From NCBI GenBank assembly GCA_025093985.1, contig JACAAK010000005.1, positions 62,001 through 126,000 of the forward strand: a DNA stretch of 64,000 nt. Reading direction: 5' to 3'. The position numbers and the translations under genes are program-made. The notes beneath the pieces are model-generated. The model had not been told where the DNA came from. It ran no database searches and worked only from the letters and a program-made list of their open reading frames with translations. Numbering within the stretch: position 1 is the stretch's first letter; each line of letters starts with the position of its first letter. This document shows positions 11,402-24,715 of this stretch, piece after piece. This DNA comes from Calvatia gigantea (taxonomy: Eukaryota > Basidiomycota > Agaricomycetes > Agaricales > Lycoperdaceae).

Positions 11402-14400
11402 TTAATTATCGTCGAGAGCTAGCTCAGAAAGTGTGCGAGAGAACCGCAACTCGTCAGAAGGAAGTTTGTCGTTATCAGCCCCGAAATGCAAAGTCCCACC
11501 AGCAGCATCACTCTTTTGTAACAACGCATCCCAACGATCAGCTTTTTCCTTTTCTGTTAAATGAAGACGCCTTTCAGAGTCCATCTCGCGGAAAGTCAAC
11601 TTGGGTATGCTGCGGGTCGATCCTTTCATCACTGATGGATATAATGCTTCGTCGCCAAATGGGACTGGGCTCGACGGTACAAGTTTTGGTCGCTGGTTGC
11701 TCCGGGCAGGCCGAGGAGGTAGAGGAGTAGGTGAAGGAGTGTTGGGAGATGTTGGACTTTGCTTAGGAGGATCGGAGGAACGTCGTGGAGGAAACGAGTT
11801 GATGACATCAGCAGTCGAAAACAAGGGTATAGGGGGAGAGTCGGATCTCTCAGTGACATTTCCAGATTGATAGTCCTCCTCAGGGTCAGCGTGTATATTC
11901 TGGGATGGAGAATCAGCTTTGGAAACCTTGGATTTCGGAGAGCGAGGGTCCGCATCATCCATGGTGGCATATCTTGTCAAATTCGGTAGAGGGTTCGGCA
12001 TAGGTGGAATCTCATCCAATGATGATACGGACGATCGAGTAGATTGCCAGAGCTTTGGCGAAGGAACGTCTGAAGTTGAAGAGCGTGTCGCAGTACTGGG
12101 CCGCCCAGACGACGGACCATTTGACTTGGAAGAGCGAGGACTCTTGCGTGTGCGTGGAGAAGGATCTTGTGATCGGTCACGCCGCGAATAGATAGGTGAA
12201 TAAATATCGTTCGGTGGCGATGCGTAACGCTTCGGAAGAGCTGGTAGCGGTGGTGGATCGTTCACTTTGCCATCTTCACCACTTCTCTCTTTCGATTTCG
12301 ATCTCCCGAACAACCGCCAAAACTTGGGGAACGTAACACCTGGTTTCTCCCTCCCTGATATATCCGTCTCACTCTGAGCTTGTTTCTTCAGGGAATAGAG
12401 AGAAGGGAGACATCTGTCATCGGGTGCCTCCTTTGGATTATCTTTGGAAAGACTCGGTCGCGCGTCGATTGGAGGTGCTTGACCATCCTTCCAAGTAAGT
12501 CTCCCTCTGGGTATATCAATATTCTCATCACTTCCCCCGGAATGATCCTTCCTGAACTTTCCAGACAGTTTCCTCGACAAAGAACTTGTCAACCTCTCTT
12601 TGCCTTTCTCGGGTCCAGCCGCTGCGGTACCAGCGGTGATTGTCGTTCGAACTCCCCGCGTGGACGTGTCCAACATCGTGTAACCCACCCCAAATGAATC
12701 GTGTCTCCCGCCAACACCATATACTTGATCAGTACGAGTGCCCACAACGGTATAGTAAGGGGTTGCTGAAGCGTCGCTTTGGTCGGACGTACGGCGGACT
12801 TTCTTCAAGCGATTACGATGATGTGGGTCATTGCTAGAAGCCCGGGGAGGTGGAGACGTAAGAGGCGACGAAGAGGACGTGGGACGAGAAAAAGACCGAG
12901 TTTCGGACGGATGCGGCGAAGTAACCAAGGAAAAACGCTCGGCGACGTCTTTTATGACGGAGCCACCACCTATTTCGGGCACAGGCAGTTGAGCTCCTCC
13001 AGGAGTCCGCCCTGCATCCCTGCCAGCAGCCAACGGCTTCTCAACCACGCCACCAGATCCTGCTTTTGCATCGGCATAGGTCAAATCGCTCACAGACGAC
13101 CTCTTACTTCCCTGACGACCCTTAGACGTTGTGTTCAGTTCCACGAGGGGCTTGGGAGACTGGAGGTCATGGTCTGAGTCACCAATGGTGGGTGGAAGAT
13201 GAGGTGAGGGTGGGCGGGGAGGCCGATTAGGGGTAGAATATCTCTTTGAAACCTCCTTCACGAGCTGTTCGCGCTTGTAAGCATCTGCAACCGCGCCAGC
13301 TGGAGAGAGCCACTTGTCATGAAATTGCCTATTTTTCGTGTTTACTATTAAATTCGGATCAGCGGACATATATCAGTGTGAGGTTGATAAGAAACACCTA
13401 CAGGCATCTGATGAAACCGTAGCAAAACCCAGACTCATAGCTTGATCGACGTGGACAGGAGAAAGTGGGCCGGACGTGGCAGACACGGCACTCGAAGATG
13501 GCTGCTTAGAAACCTGTGACTGCGCTGGAGAAGTGGTGGGAATAAAACGCGTTGCGACGTCGTGGGTTTTGTCCGTACGGTCGGCAATGTCAGCATTTTG
13601 ATCGATATGCTGCAGAGGAGTGGAAATATCTTCGACGTGAGAGCCTTGCGAACTTAGTGTCAAGTTGTCTGTTCGAATGGTTATTAGTGGGAACGCATTG
13701 GAGTCGGGTAACGAATGACATACCGTGATTATGTAGATCGCCGGAATTCACCCCCCTTGAAGAGCCGGGAACGCCGGATAGTAGGGGTTGCGGAGAGATT
13801 AAGGGTTTGGACAAGGGCGACACTGAACGAACGGTGGATGGGCGCGGGGACAGGAGCCCTGAACGTTTAAGAAGGGATGATGCTGAAAAGCTACGGGAGA
13901 GACGGGGACCACTAGAAGACGCAGGATCACGGAGGTCTGGGAGTTTTGAAGAGGCACTCGGACGGCGTCTGAGGACGTTGCGAGGGCGCGACTCGACAGT
14001 ATTGTCCTTGCCCCTATCTCTCGCAGATCTCACAGATTTACCCTCTCGGTCGGACCAGAGTTGCAAAGTATCAACCCGCCCCTGGATCTTAGTTCCTCGA
14101 CCCTTCTTAGCCCCGAGGTCCACTGTGCGCTGATAATGGTACCCATCGTTGCTGTCCTGTTTATGCACAGTTGTCCTTGCGATAGTCGATGGACGGGGTT
14201 GAAAGGCCCGTACCGCAGCGAATTCGATGGTTGATATCTCGGAATCACGAGGAGAGGTGGCATATTGGACAGAATCTGAGGTCGAAGCCGAGCGTTGATG
14301 GAGGCCGAAAGGGGACTGAGAAGCTCCTTCAGACTCGCTTCCACTGTGAAAGTGTGAGGGGCTTGCAGGTTTTGAAAGAAGCTGTTTCAGAGGAAGCGCG

Positions 14401-15197
14401 TATTGACTATGCTCATAAGGAACGACAGGTGTTGACGGTGCCGATCTTGCCGGCAAATTCGGATCAGAGGCGGTTGCGAAGGAAGTAGCGGAGGGACTGT
14501 ATCCTGAGAAGAATTTCCTTGATGACTGCTGCCGATCTATTGAGACTGGAGAATATGTTGTTGGGGCAGAGTGGGGAACGTTGGGGGTTGTAGGTGCAGC
14601 ATTCGGGTACGCTGGGGCAGAGGGTTGGGCCGGAGAGTGTTGTGTGGCATGTCGAAGGGGTATCGAAGGAACGATAGGAGTTGGCGGGGATGGAGAAGAC
14701 AACGAAGGACGAGAGTGAGAAACAGAAGTAGAACGAGTGGGAATATTAGATTGCCGGGTGTTATGAGACAACGAGGCAGGAACTGAGAAGTTGCGAGCGA
14801 GGGACGATGGCACTTTCGAGGGTATGAGAGACGAGGCCTGACCATCAACAGACTGGCCAGTAGATACAAGAGGCGACCTGGGAATCATGCTGGATGTACG
14901 AGAAGGAGAAGAGGGAGAAGACAAAGTACGTTTGTATGAAGTCATTGGAGAAAGACCAGGCGCCGCTGGTTTATGCTGTGGAGGAGATAAAGTGTCTCGT
15001 TGGGCAGGGAGGCCTGCAGGGAATGTCACAGAAGTAGTTGCTGCCGGCGGAACTGGTGTTCGCGGTGTATCTGTTCTTGTTAGCGAGGGCTCAGGTTGCA
15101 AATGCTTGCGGATATTTTGCAGCGAAACGAGTCCTGACGATTTGATACTGGTGGTGCCGGGGACAGAAGACGGATCCTGGTTGCGGGTCTGAGGCAT
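11402..15197 (-). CDS. Large Ser/Pro-rich low-complexity protein
   Basis: Exons 13724-15197, 13402-13668 and 11402-13344, giving 1227 residues. Intron 13669-13723 (55 nt) has GTATGT and CTAATAAC. The second intron is modelled as 13345-13401 (57 nt, GTAGGT...AATAG). A donor 5 nt downstream with an acceptor 15 nt downstream also keeps frame, so the junction (DALNTKNRQF or DACRQF) is uncertain. The protein is largely disordered: many SP, TP and SSP motifs, RS-rich and KSPRSSKS segments, proline runs. Two parts look structured: QFHDKWLSPAGAVADAYKRE just after exon 3 begins, and a charged C-terminus (EMDSERRLHLTEKEKADRWDAL). The many SP/TP sites suggest a phosphoregulated scaffold, but that is inference. 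I recognise no catalytic domain. Confidence 0.8.
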
Positions 15198-18100
15198 TAA
15201 CCCTGTTCAGAGGTAAACCAAAGTGCAAAGCCTGGAGGTGCGGTTAGAATAGAGTATGATAGAGGAGCAAGAGAGGATTCGCAACGGTACATTAAAAGAG
15301 GAAGGGTCAGTCGTCCAACGACTTCTCGGGCAACAGTGTGCGCCTGGAATATCTCCAAATAGACTGGCTCCGAGGATACTTAAGGAATGTAGTTGAGAAG
15401 GAGTGGAAGTGTAGAGAGTATCTGCGTACGTCGTCCGGCGCCGTGTCGTCGTCGCTGTCGTCGAAGTTTGGTCGTGTTCACTGTTCCACGTACTCCTCAT
15501 TCAGCTCTTTGCCGTCATTCTTCCAGATTTTTTCGACATATTATGTAATATACCTCACTGCGTGGGGCTTGGTGGTTGCCTTGACGTCGCCTTTACCCAT
15601 ATGTCAGTATCTACCCACGACCAGAAAATCCAAATCTCCTCTGAACGAACCCCTGTTCTGTTCGCGGACGCGACCCATCCTACACCCACTCTTCATGACA
15701 GGTTCATTTTGCAGCAGATTAAGTGGCAGTTCAATAGATTCAGGCACCTTTGGGTGTCTTCGGCCTCATAAATGTTTAATATACCAAGCTACTTCAGTCC
15801 TTCGGCACCGCCACCATTCGTGAAAAGTATATGTTTGATAATCCCTTGTCTCAATGTCCCCGCTGCTCGCTACCACGAGATGATGACTGTTGGGTAGAGC
15901 CTGGAGGTACATTCCGGAAATAAGAAAGATCCAGAGTCACAACCCGAGAGAATCACCAATGGACGTCCGAAGTTGGCAAATAGGCGACTTTCTGCCACTG
16001 CTGCATTATATTGGGCAATCCCAAACCACTTCAAACCCGTTCTTTCAATAGAAATAACATCCTGTGCGAGGAAATATAGCACGTGCACTGCAGAACCAGG
16101 GACGTCTGCCAAGCACAGGATGAAGTCAGGAAGGTGAAAATGGTTGCGCCGGAGGTGTCTGCTTCATACAGGGCCACAAAGGAAATACTGTCATGATCCC
16201 AGAACCGCACCCGTGGGGTGGTTCCATGCGTGCGCGATGCAGTATATCGGCGAACAAAGCTCTGGAGTCTACATCATTTCGCCGTTACACCAATTTAGAA
16301 GAGAATGAACATGATTAGATATAGTAAGACGGAAATAATACGAGCCGTAGGTGGCCGGGATGCAAGGTACGACCCGTGCCTCCCGAGTACATGTTCAGGA
16401 GGCTAGTGACATTTCGGCGTCCCACGAACTTGAAACAAATGTGACAATCTGACGTATTCATGGCAGGTAGATGCCAACCCCAAAATTTATCTTGATATCA
16501 TCCCCACCCCCTGAAACGGGAACACACTACTCAAATGTGGCGGTGAGAGTTTCCTAAGGGGGGGGGGGGGTTGTACGGGGCCTCTGCGCGTTGCCGTGCC
16601 TTACCTCAATGCTTTGAGGATAGAGGTTGCTTGACAGCTCTCCTGGACGTCAGACTACCGCGGCCATGATATACTGCTATCTTGGTGTCCCAATCTCCGC
16701 TTTCAGAGAAAATGACAGTTGGATAGGAGGGAAATAGAGGGGAGGACAGAGATAATCTTTGTTATTTGGAGACTAAGATTGCCCCATGATAGTTTCCTTC
16801 TTTGAGTTGGATAGAATTTTTGATGCCTTCCCTATTGGCTTAAGGTTTCTCTTTGTCATCAGGTGTTCCAAATGCTCCTGTATTTTTGTCAATCGAAGTA
16901 AAGAACGCCCACCACCGAAGCCGAGCATTTGGTCCCTGTCATTTCGTCCAGAGGGGAAACGTCAGCATTCCGTGACATCGGGACATATCATAGGACGTTC
17001 GTCCGTAGGTACCTTCATTTTTGTGCTGCAGACGCTCATGGCCCCCCCTTCCAGGCCATCCTAGACCGTTGCACTCTGTTGGGCTGGGTCTGAATGCTAG
17101 GCACATTGATTATATCTCATCATCCGGAGATAAGCAGGACAGGATAAACAGTCATATCCCGTATGGATCAGCTTCCTGACTTAACCTCAATGGCGCTCAG
17201 CCGTCCGGAGCCTTGAGCCCAGGCCTCAGGTGTTCCGCCCGACTCACTTATGCGCAATGGATTTCCAACCGAGTCAGTTCCAGAAGCTTTTTGTCTCCTT
17301 CATATATGGTGATACTCAAATCCTTTATAAACCAAACTAACAAACTAGTGTTAGTTCCATACGCACTCTTGACACCTCTCTTCCTTTGTCGACCTGCCGT
17401 TCATGCCGTTAATGAGACTTGATTAATTAAAACTACATTAAGGCTGTGTAGGAATTTTCTTATGTCCGGCCTGTGTCAGCAGGTTAACCTATTTATATAT
17501 AGCTTCATCGAGTGTAGTGGGATCCAGCCAACCGTCTTCCACCCCAATAGGCATTTTACAAATGAGTCAACCTTGGAATTGCCTTGCAGAGGGCCAATCA
17601 CCAATATTACTGCCACAATTAGCTTGGGAAGGAATACCCGAGAGAGGGTACAGATGTCGACGACTGTGCGATTATTCGTTTGCCTTTTTAAGTCTAGCCT
17701 GTCATAGCCTCCGATCACGCTCTTGAGTTTGTTCAACTTAATGGTCACACCCAGCGGAAGTGTAACTAACCGTACAGGAAAGATTTTTGAGAAGCTTAAT
17801 CTTTCGGAAATGTTTGCGGGCATTCAAAACCGTGTTTCCAGTGCAGTGCAATGACGGGGTTAAATATGAGCTCGAGTGCAAAACCTAGCATACAATGAAA
17901 TCCCTGTCGTTGCTCGCGTTTCCTGCGTTCTTGTTCTCTCAGATCGCAACCGTGAAAGCGGCTCCTGCCTTTAATGCTCTGCCGTTGGAACCACGCGTAC
18001 GTGTTGTCCGATTTTCCGTTGACATTCACCAAGTCTGATATCCTGCCTAGAAACAAAATATTGATCCAGGACAGGCAGTGATATGCAACTTTGCAAATCA

Positions 18101-18970
18101 GTGTAGAGCAATCCGTCCACCTTTCGACAGAACTAGATTGTGTACAGACCTTTCGGAGGGGTCTTTCAGGTTCCTTAACAAACAAGCAAAGAATTTATCG
18201 CTAAGCTATGTTGCTTGCACTGCGTACAGGCAAGTGTCGTCTCCCTTCTAAAGGAATTTTCCTCATATTTATTACTTACTTTAACAGCGATTGTGGATGT
18301 GTGGGGACGGAACTGGGCGGGGATTACTCACTGACTACGCCTGTGATAATTGATCTGACGGATTGGAATGGACGCAACGTATCAGAGGCAATTAGTTCAG
18401 TTCTTTGCGCCTTTCTCTAAAATTTGGCGGGGGTGTGGGGGCCGGTGCACAACTCTGCTCTCTCCCGATGAGGGTAATTTAGGTACATCATCAAGCCTCC
18501 ACCAAACTGCACACAAAAGTACTTACTGATCGGTTTCTGTGATGTTTTAATACAAGTACCACCCATCAGGTTTCCAATGTGCGTTCATCGTTGTGGAAGA
18601 AGCTTGGCGTCGATATAAATCCGGTCGCTTTTGACGTGAAAAAACCTTTCTCAATTACCAGAGATTAAACTGGCGAGCACGGATTCCTGAAGAGGTTGGT
18701 GACGGCATCCCTCGCCGTCGTGGATAGTCCACCAGCGTTCTATCTTTTCCAAAATGTTGTAACCAACGTGGGTGCCAGTCGACATGCTCTTAATGCAAGG
18801 AGACACGTGCTTGGAAATAGAAATGAAAGAGGTTCGAGGTTGGGACGATCTCCAGGCCCGAGGCTTAAAAAGGAAGACCTGAAAATTCAACCTTTGTCGG
18901 ATGTCTTGTAGCTTTGTCGCCCGTAATGCCAGGGGTCAACCAAGAAGTCGAAGCATGGAGTACCAACGAA

Positions 18971-19372
18971 CCTTGCCCCTAGGGCCAAGACTGAACCCAC
19001 ATAGACATTTTCACCTTGTGGTCGCTCGAGCCCGTAAATTAGCAAAACTTCCGAAGTTCTCTCCAAGGTCTTACACAATCTTACAACTTGTGCATGATTA
19101 GGTGTGACTCAATTTCGTGGTGCTAACCTCAGCCCAGGTGGGAAATTATTTGAGTCGTGTTTACCCTTACTGCACTTATTGCCCCTCAAAGGGGTCAGGT
19201 CCAAGAAGATACCTGACCCAACGCTCAAACCTTCTGAAAGGATATGAGGAAGATTTTACATGCTCCCTACCTCGTTCGACAATCCCGAACCTTTCTCCTA
19301 GTCTCAAATCAATTGGGGCAAGTATCAAGTATTGCTTGTCGTGCGGGCACCCACAGAAAAGTACTGCTTAAG
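18971..19372. repeat. Direct repeat, copy 1 (0.4 kb)
   Basis: About 400 bp that recurs at 20089-20484 in the same orientation, by eye roughly nine bases in ten identical. Shared blocks include ATTGCTTGTCGTGCGGGCAC and ACAACTTGTGCATGATTAGG. An internal hairpin, GGTCAGGT...ACCTGACC at about 19194-19219, is intact in this copy. No coding function seen. Confidence 0.85.
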
Positions 19373-20088
19373 ATAACTGTCGATGACGACTCGTTGAAAG
19401 TCCTTCTGAAAAATATACATTTTCAACTCGGGTAGCATCATGCCTTCGCACCAGTTGTAAGGGCCTCTACCCCGAGTCCAGGTGATGGTGTTGGGGCTGC
19501 TTTCGAGAGGCCGCACGGTCGCGTCCGTCGACCGTTAACGCTGAGACAGAGACAACAAGTTCGAGGGGAGAGGCTCGGTCAAGGTCACGAGACTTCGTTG
19601 ATAGACCGGAACGGGGAGGTTGGAACAATGAGCCTGATCCGTGCTGCGATCCGAGAAGATAAGTCCCCAAGCCGAACTCGTCCGGCTCAAGGACACAAGA
19701 GTAGATTAAGAGAGAACGAAGTTTCAGAGACGAGGCAACAGACAGAGAGAGACGCGTTGATAGAAAAACAGAGAGTGGGATCCTTTATGTTCGATCCTGT
19801 GCTATTACTGCCCATGGGTCTTATATACTGAGAAGCTGAGTCCGTGCGCATTTCAGACTACTGTGAAACGTCATAGAAACTGAGGTGCTACGGAAATTAA
19901 AGAGAGTAGTGGTAGATTGGAGGTAAGTAGAGGATAGCCGAACATGAGGAAGGGGGGTGTGTGCGCGGGGATCAAAAAGGGTTGACAGAAATTATACAGA
20001 CACTGACACAAGGACTTCGTCTTGAGAGCTAGTGGTGGGTGGATGTTCGGTTGTTCGTTTTACGGCCAGCCAGTTTCCAGCCTCCACA

Positions 20089-20484
20089 CCTTGCCCCAAG
20101 GGCCAAGACTGATCCCACATGGACATTTTCGCCTTGTGGTCGCCCGAGCCGTAAATCAGCAATACTTCCGAAGTTCTCTTCAAGGTCTTACACAATCTTA
20201 CAACTTGTGCATGATTAGGTATGACTCAATTTCGTGGTGCTAACCTCAGCCCAGGTGGGAAACGATTTGAGTCGTGTTTACCCTTACTGCACTTATTACC
20301 CCTCAAAGGGGTCACGTCCAAGAAGATACCTGACCCAACGCTCAAACCTTCTGAAGAGGAAGATTTTGCATGCTCCCTGCCTCGTTTGACAACCCCGAAC
20401 CTTTCTCCTAGTCTCAAATCAATTGGGGCAAGTATCAAGTATTGCTTGTCGTGCGGGCACCCACAGAAAAGTACTGCTCAAGGT
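20089..20484. repeat. Direct repeat, copy 2 (0.4 kb)
   Basis: Second copy of the 18971-19372 unit, about 1.12 kb downstream in direct orientation. It has scattered substitutions and a short deletion in the segment after AACCTTCTGAA. The left arm of the internal hairpin is mutated (GGTCACGT). The 0.7-kb spacer between copies shows no transposase or reverse transcriptase motifs, so an LTR pair is not established. Confidence 0.85.
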
Positions 20485-22049
20485 AGCCCAGCCTATGGGC
20501 CACCTCAGTGAGGAAGGATGGACACTAATCAACCTGGCCCGGCCGGAGACAAGGAAGATAGCACCGTTCTTTTTTCTTGACCACTCAGTTGTCCTTCGTC
20601 TTGGCTGCTAGAGGGTCACCAAAGGATCAGGTATTCAGAAGGCAGTAGACCGGCCCCTCCGCCGATTCATCTGTTACAGGATCAGTCTCTTGCACAGTCC
20701 CTAGGGATTCGACGTAAGCAGTATTTTAGGCTCTTAGAATTTGTAGCTCAAGATAGTTGTTGCTCTCTGGTAGGCCTTTAAGATGACGTAGTTTTCTATC
20801 ACCGCTCGTTCATCATTTATATGTCATAGATCATTGACTGCGTAGAACCAAGCATCTATCCACTTGGAACAGTGCCGCACCACTGACTTGCCAGAACGCC
20901 TCTCAATCTCCCATATTTCCTATTTGAGCCCCCTTCTATCATTCCACGCTCGGCCAAAACCAGTCTACAAGGCTAACTTCAGGGAGGCCGCGAAGGAGGC
21001 GTGGGGATTACGCCTCGTAGAGATCTTTGAACTTGCCTTGCGACCGAATGTTTCGCCAAGACCGATGCCCCATGACCTTCCCGCGCAATTTACTCATTCT
21101 TCCACCTTAATTTACCAACCGATATAAACGCATTGTAGTAGAACTATTCTTCCCTCAACAGAGGCATGAAAGTGTATTCAGCGCCGCGACGCGGACACCG
21201 CTACTTACTCGCACCCGCCTTTTCGCCCAAAGATCTCTTTATCTTTCGAAGTTTCATGGTAGAACATGAAGCATGGAGCATCAGGTGGGGATAGTGGCAT
21301 CTCGCCTTTGAGTGAACCTGACAATGTTGCAATCGTTCGGTGGTAAGTATCTGGCCCTCGGGTGACACGGATGAATCCAACTTTTCTCAAGCGAGCCCTC
21401 CGTTGGCATTTGTGTACCGCCTTTCCCATGGGCCAAAGTTCGAGCATGAGTATAGACTCACTTAATCTTTCAATGTTCAACGTTCAACCCAGGCCTTACA
21501 GTTCAGACATGGGGAAAGTATTCTTCTCACTACTCCTCTATCCTGATTGCGACATCCGAGGCGATTCTCACTGATTCATGGTGTGTTTCACCAACTAAGC
21601 AACACGGGTGGAAGTGCGAGACCCTGTATGTACACATGAGTGATCGGGCCTACTCGCCCAACCACTAACCGAATTGCAACCCTGCCGTGCCTCACCGGAC
21701 CCGAATTTTTGTCTCCCCCGAAGCTCTACCCCGATAACCACGGAAACTGTCTGGGAGTACATATATCTGATTGTGTCGGGCCGAGTTGAATCTCCTGGAT
21801 CTGGGTAGGTACTAGGCTGGCAGTGAGATCTCTCAGTGAGAAACAAGGAGAGAGAAATCAAATCACGTGACAAAGCTATAATTATAGCAATAAGTTCTGA
21901 ACCTGACACAACCAAGGGGAGAGCGAACCCAAGGCAACGAGGCAGGCTCCCCTATCCATGTGACAAACTCCCATGGATATTTATAACAATGTATATCCAC
22001 ACCACGATTCCCTCTAATCGCGCTCAGGTTCCGTCGACGCTCGTCCTCC

Positions 22050-23450
22050 ATGTATTTCACTGAGACCGAAGAGAACGATTTCCTCGATTCAACTATCACT
22101 CGCGTTGACGATGAAATACGCGCCCTCCTCTCAAAGAAAGCTCTCCTACGCAGACGGGTCAATGCCCTCAGAGAAAGTACTCGCCTACTTCCCCCAGAAA
22201 CTCTTACGACCATTTTTGAATACGCCATTCACGAAAACAATCACCCTATCTCGGACGTTGGGGCGGTGTGTTATAGATGGCGTCAGGTTGTATGGACATC
22301 TCCTACCCTCTGGACGTCCATCCTTTTGACGTCCGGCCAAAGAGCGGTCTGGAATCTGCTCGACTTGCACCGCCAGAATGCGAAGAATGCGTCACTTTCC
22401 ATTCGCTTCTTCACACATCACGGCTTTAAAACGCCGCTCGACACCCTTCTCGAACTATTGCGAGTGGTACTTACGGAATGTGCATCGAAGACCCAGTCAC
22501 TCGACTTTGGACCACTCGATAAGACCGTCTGGGAGTTCATCGCTCCCCACGCTATATATGCCGACTTTCCCAGACTTCATTCCCTCAACCTGGATTTCAA
22601 GCATAGTTTCCATACTGCCTTCGAAGGGATCCCCTTTTCTCGTAGCCCCCGATTGCGCACAATCGAACTGAAGAAACCTTTACCTGGAATCGAACTTCAA
22701 CTTCCCTTTCACCGACTCACAACCCTCGTGTTGAATAAACCGTGCCCTGCGCATGCTTTCTACATCCTTGCCCACTGTCCAAATGTCGTTAACTTTCGTT
22801 CAGAAGACGCCTCACCTCCGAGCCCTGGAGGGGTAAATTTCGCTTTGACGGAACCGGTCATATTACGAAAACTCGAATCTATGCATTGGTCGAGTGGTCA
22901 GCTTCTTTCAAGCGCCACCTTCATCTCCGATCTCCACCTCCCATCCGTCCGTGAACTGTCCTGGCTGAGCCCCTTAGACCCCGCCACAAATCACGTCTGG
23001 AAACCCTTCTTCTCCACAATGCCGAGAGTGAGCATTCTCGATTGCAAGTACAGCGCCGGACTCCTCGAGCTTCTTAACGCCCTTCCTTCTCTCGAACGCG
23101 TGCACATCAAATTCGAGTCCTTCTTTGATCATCTCTCAGAGATAACAAACTTCCTTACGCATTTAACTTGGGGAGGGCGGAATGGAACACTACCGCATCT
23201 GGTGGAGTTATCCATTACTTTGGAAGATCAGAACAAGGTGGTGTCGAAGGAGAGGTTACCATTCCATGACGTAATGGTCCAGGGATTGGAGTCAAGAGGA
23301 GTACCACGTGATTCGATGGGCTGCGTTCGGCTGCACAAGTTCACCCTTAAGCTGGGTGTCCTTGGGGTCTGGGGGTCGTGGCAACGGTGTCTTATCGACG
23401 AACTGAAGCAATTGGGTCAACAAGGTCTTGATGTTACGATAGTGCAGTAA
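22050..23450 (+). CDS. F-box protein, intact single exon
   Basis: 466 residues without introns. An N-terminal short helical region (about 14-40, TRVDDEIRALLSKKALLRRR) leads into an F-box (about 45-90, LLPPETLTTIFEYA...VGAVCYRWRQVVWTSPTLWTSI). This arrangement is typical of the large Agaricomycete F-box family. The C-terminal 370 residues hold leucine-rich segments (FPRLHSLNLDF, LPSVRELSWL, LPHLVELSITL) without a named fold that I can confirm. The likely role is substrate recognition in an SCF ubiquitin ligase; the substrate is unknown. A TTTATAA box lies about 65 bp upstream. This is the cleanest gene of its part of the window and sits alone between repeats and relics. Confidence 0.9.
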   Translation: MYFTETEENDFLDSTITRVDDEIRALLSKKALLRRRVNALRESTRLLPPETLTTIFEYAIHENNHPISDVGAVCYRWRQVVWTSPTLWTSILLTSGQRAVWNLLDLHRQNAKNASLSIRFFTHHGFKTPLDTLLELLRVVLTECASKTQSLDFGPLDKTVWEFIAPHAIYADFPRLHSLNLDFKHSFHTAFEGIPFSRSPRLRTIELKKPLPGIELQLPFHRLTTLVLNKPCPAHAFYILAHCPNVVNFRSEDASPPSPGGVNFALTEPVILRKLESMHWSSGQLLSSATFISDLHLPSVRELSWLSPLDPATNHVWKPFFSTMPRVSILDCKYSAGLLELLNALPSLERVHIKFESFFDHLSEITNFLTHLTWGGRNGTLPHLVELSITLEDQNKVVSKERLPFHDVMVQGLESRGVPRDSMGCVRLHKFTLKLGVLGVWGSWQRCLIDELKQLGQQGLDVTIVQ

Positions 23451-24183
23451 AAAATCTTTCTTCGGCGGAGGGGACTGTAAGGATCCCCTTACAGACACTG
23501 TAAGAGTATGGAAGTTCAATGAAGTAAAAACAATGTACTATTTCACCGGACGCCAGACCAGTACTTCGATCTCTTTAAAATTCATCGGCGAAAAATGTTA
23601 ATTACAAAAAAACACCTGGTCCTGATCGCCCCGTAACGTCTACGATCATACTTCTGTTGTTCGTGACAAGGTGATGTGTAGCGGGAAATCCCATATCCGT
23701 TCCGAGGCTCACAAGGAATCACTTTGATCCTGTCGGTGATTCCGGCAGGTGTTATGAGAAGGCTCGAGAGCGAATGAGTAAATGGGAGGGTGGTTTGTTG
23801 GGAAAACGTTGGGAAAACGTCGGCAAGAAGGTAAGGGCATGGGACACTGGACTTGGGCCTCGGGCAGGGCGTAACGTGAGGACATGTGGCCTGTATGTTT
23901 TAGTCACCTTATAATGCCTGGTCCGAAATCTACTTTGTAGCCTGTATTCTGACTCGGTTGATGATTGTTCAAGATTCAATGCGCCCTCCTTGTAGCTTTA
24001 GTTCCATACCTGATGTATTTTATTGTTTATTGCTAGCCCTCCGACACAGTCCCCGCGGTCAACCCTTTATTTGCAAATGCCGCACTCTGCAAAGACCTTC
24101 CAGTGGTTGGCAGGGTGCTTGTAATGATTGATCAGAAGTTGGTCAACGTTGGCGCTCTACGGCAATTCTTAGTGAGCAAGTAC
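23451..24183. other. Intergenic, no gene seen
   Basis: A 730-bp gap after the F-box gene. It has a short tandem duplication, GGGAAAACGTTGGGAAAACGT, at about 23801-23820. Nothing coding is supported. Confidence 0.45.
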
Positions 24184-24606
24184 TCAAACCAGTGGGGAAC
24201 AACGTACGGCAGGCTGGGTCATACTCAAGTCGATCGGGATAACGGAATTGATATCACCAGCAAAAGAGGAAAGAACCGCTCTGCCAGGCGACTCAGAATT
24301 CCCCTCAATCATCCGACGATATGATGCGCCTACATTACCGAGGTGACTATCGCCATGCATAAATCCGGTGCTAGGCGTCAGTTTCCGCTGTGCCGCCTTG
24401 ACAGCCCCCGCCGCTGCTTGGAGATCATCTTCACATGTTTTCTTCTCTGGAAACTTTGTTGGGTCGTTGAACCACCTATCCGAAATCTCGTCTCCAGGCA
24501 CGGCAGCCGTGATGAGCTTGTGATATCCGTCAACATCACCTACTCTTGAGAGCGTTCGATGCCTTCCTGGTGTCGGAAATTTCTGCGGTGAATCCGGGTG
24601 GACCAC
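24184..24606 (-). pseudogene. Relic of a kinase-like/phosphotransferase gene
   Basis: A 140-codon frame carries DRWFNDPTKFPEKK, then GFMHGDSHLGNVG, then DINSVIPIDLSM. The HGDxHxGN element resembles the Brenner-type catalytic motif of aminoglycoside/choline-kinase-like phosphotransferases. The following Asp could be the metal ligand of the IDxxx motif. The N-terminal lobe is missing, no start is supported, and the frame ends soon after. A second, shorter fragment of the same family lies at about 2.1-2.2 kb. I read it as a decayed gene; function in the host is unknown. Confidence 0.5.
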
Positions 24607-24715
24607 AGCCGGGGTTCATAGAGCGCTTGGCGAAGTGTTTTCCATCATCAATTTTGAAGGTCTATCATTACTAACGCGCGGAAGACGCAATATACCACTT
24701 CTTTTTTTTTTTGAA

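Larger units (their letters stand above)
15198..22049. other. 6.9-kb gene-poor region with repeats
   Basis: Apart from the direct repeat pair listed separately I support no gene. A 13-G run occurs at 16558-16570. Short frames do not assemble into a protein with recognisable motifs. The first 300 bp upstream of 15197 presumably hold the promoter of the Ser/Pro-rich gene. A TATA-like TTTATAA at 21980-21986 lies about 65 bp before the F-box start at 22050. Confidence 0.45.
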
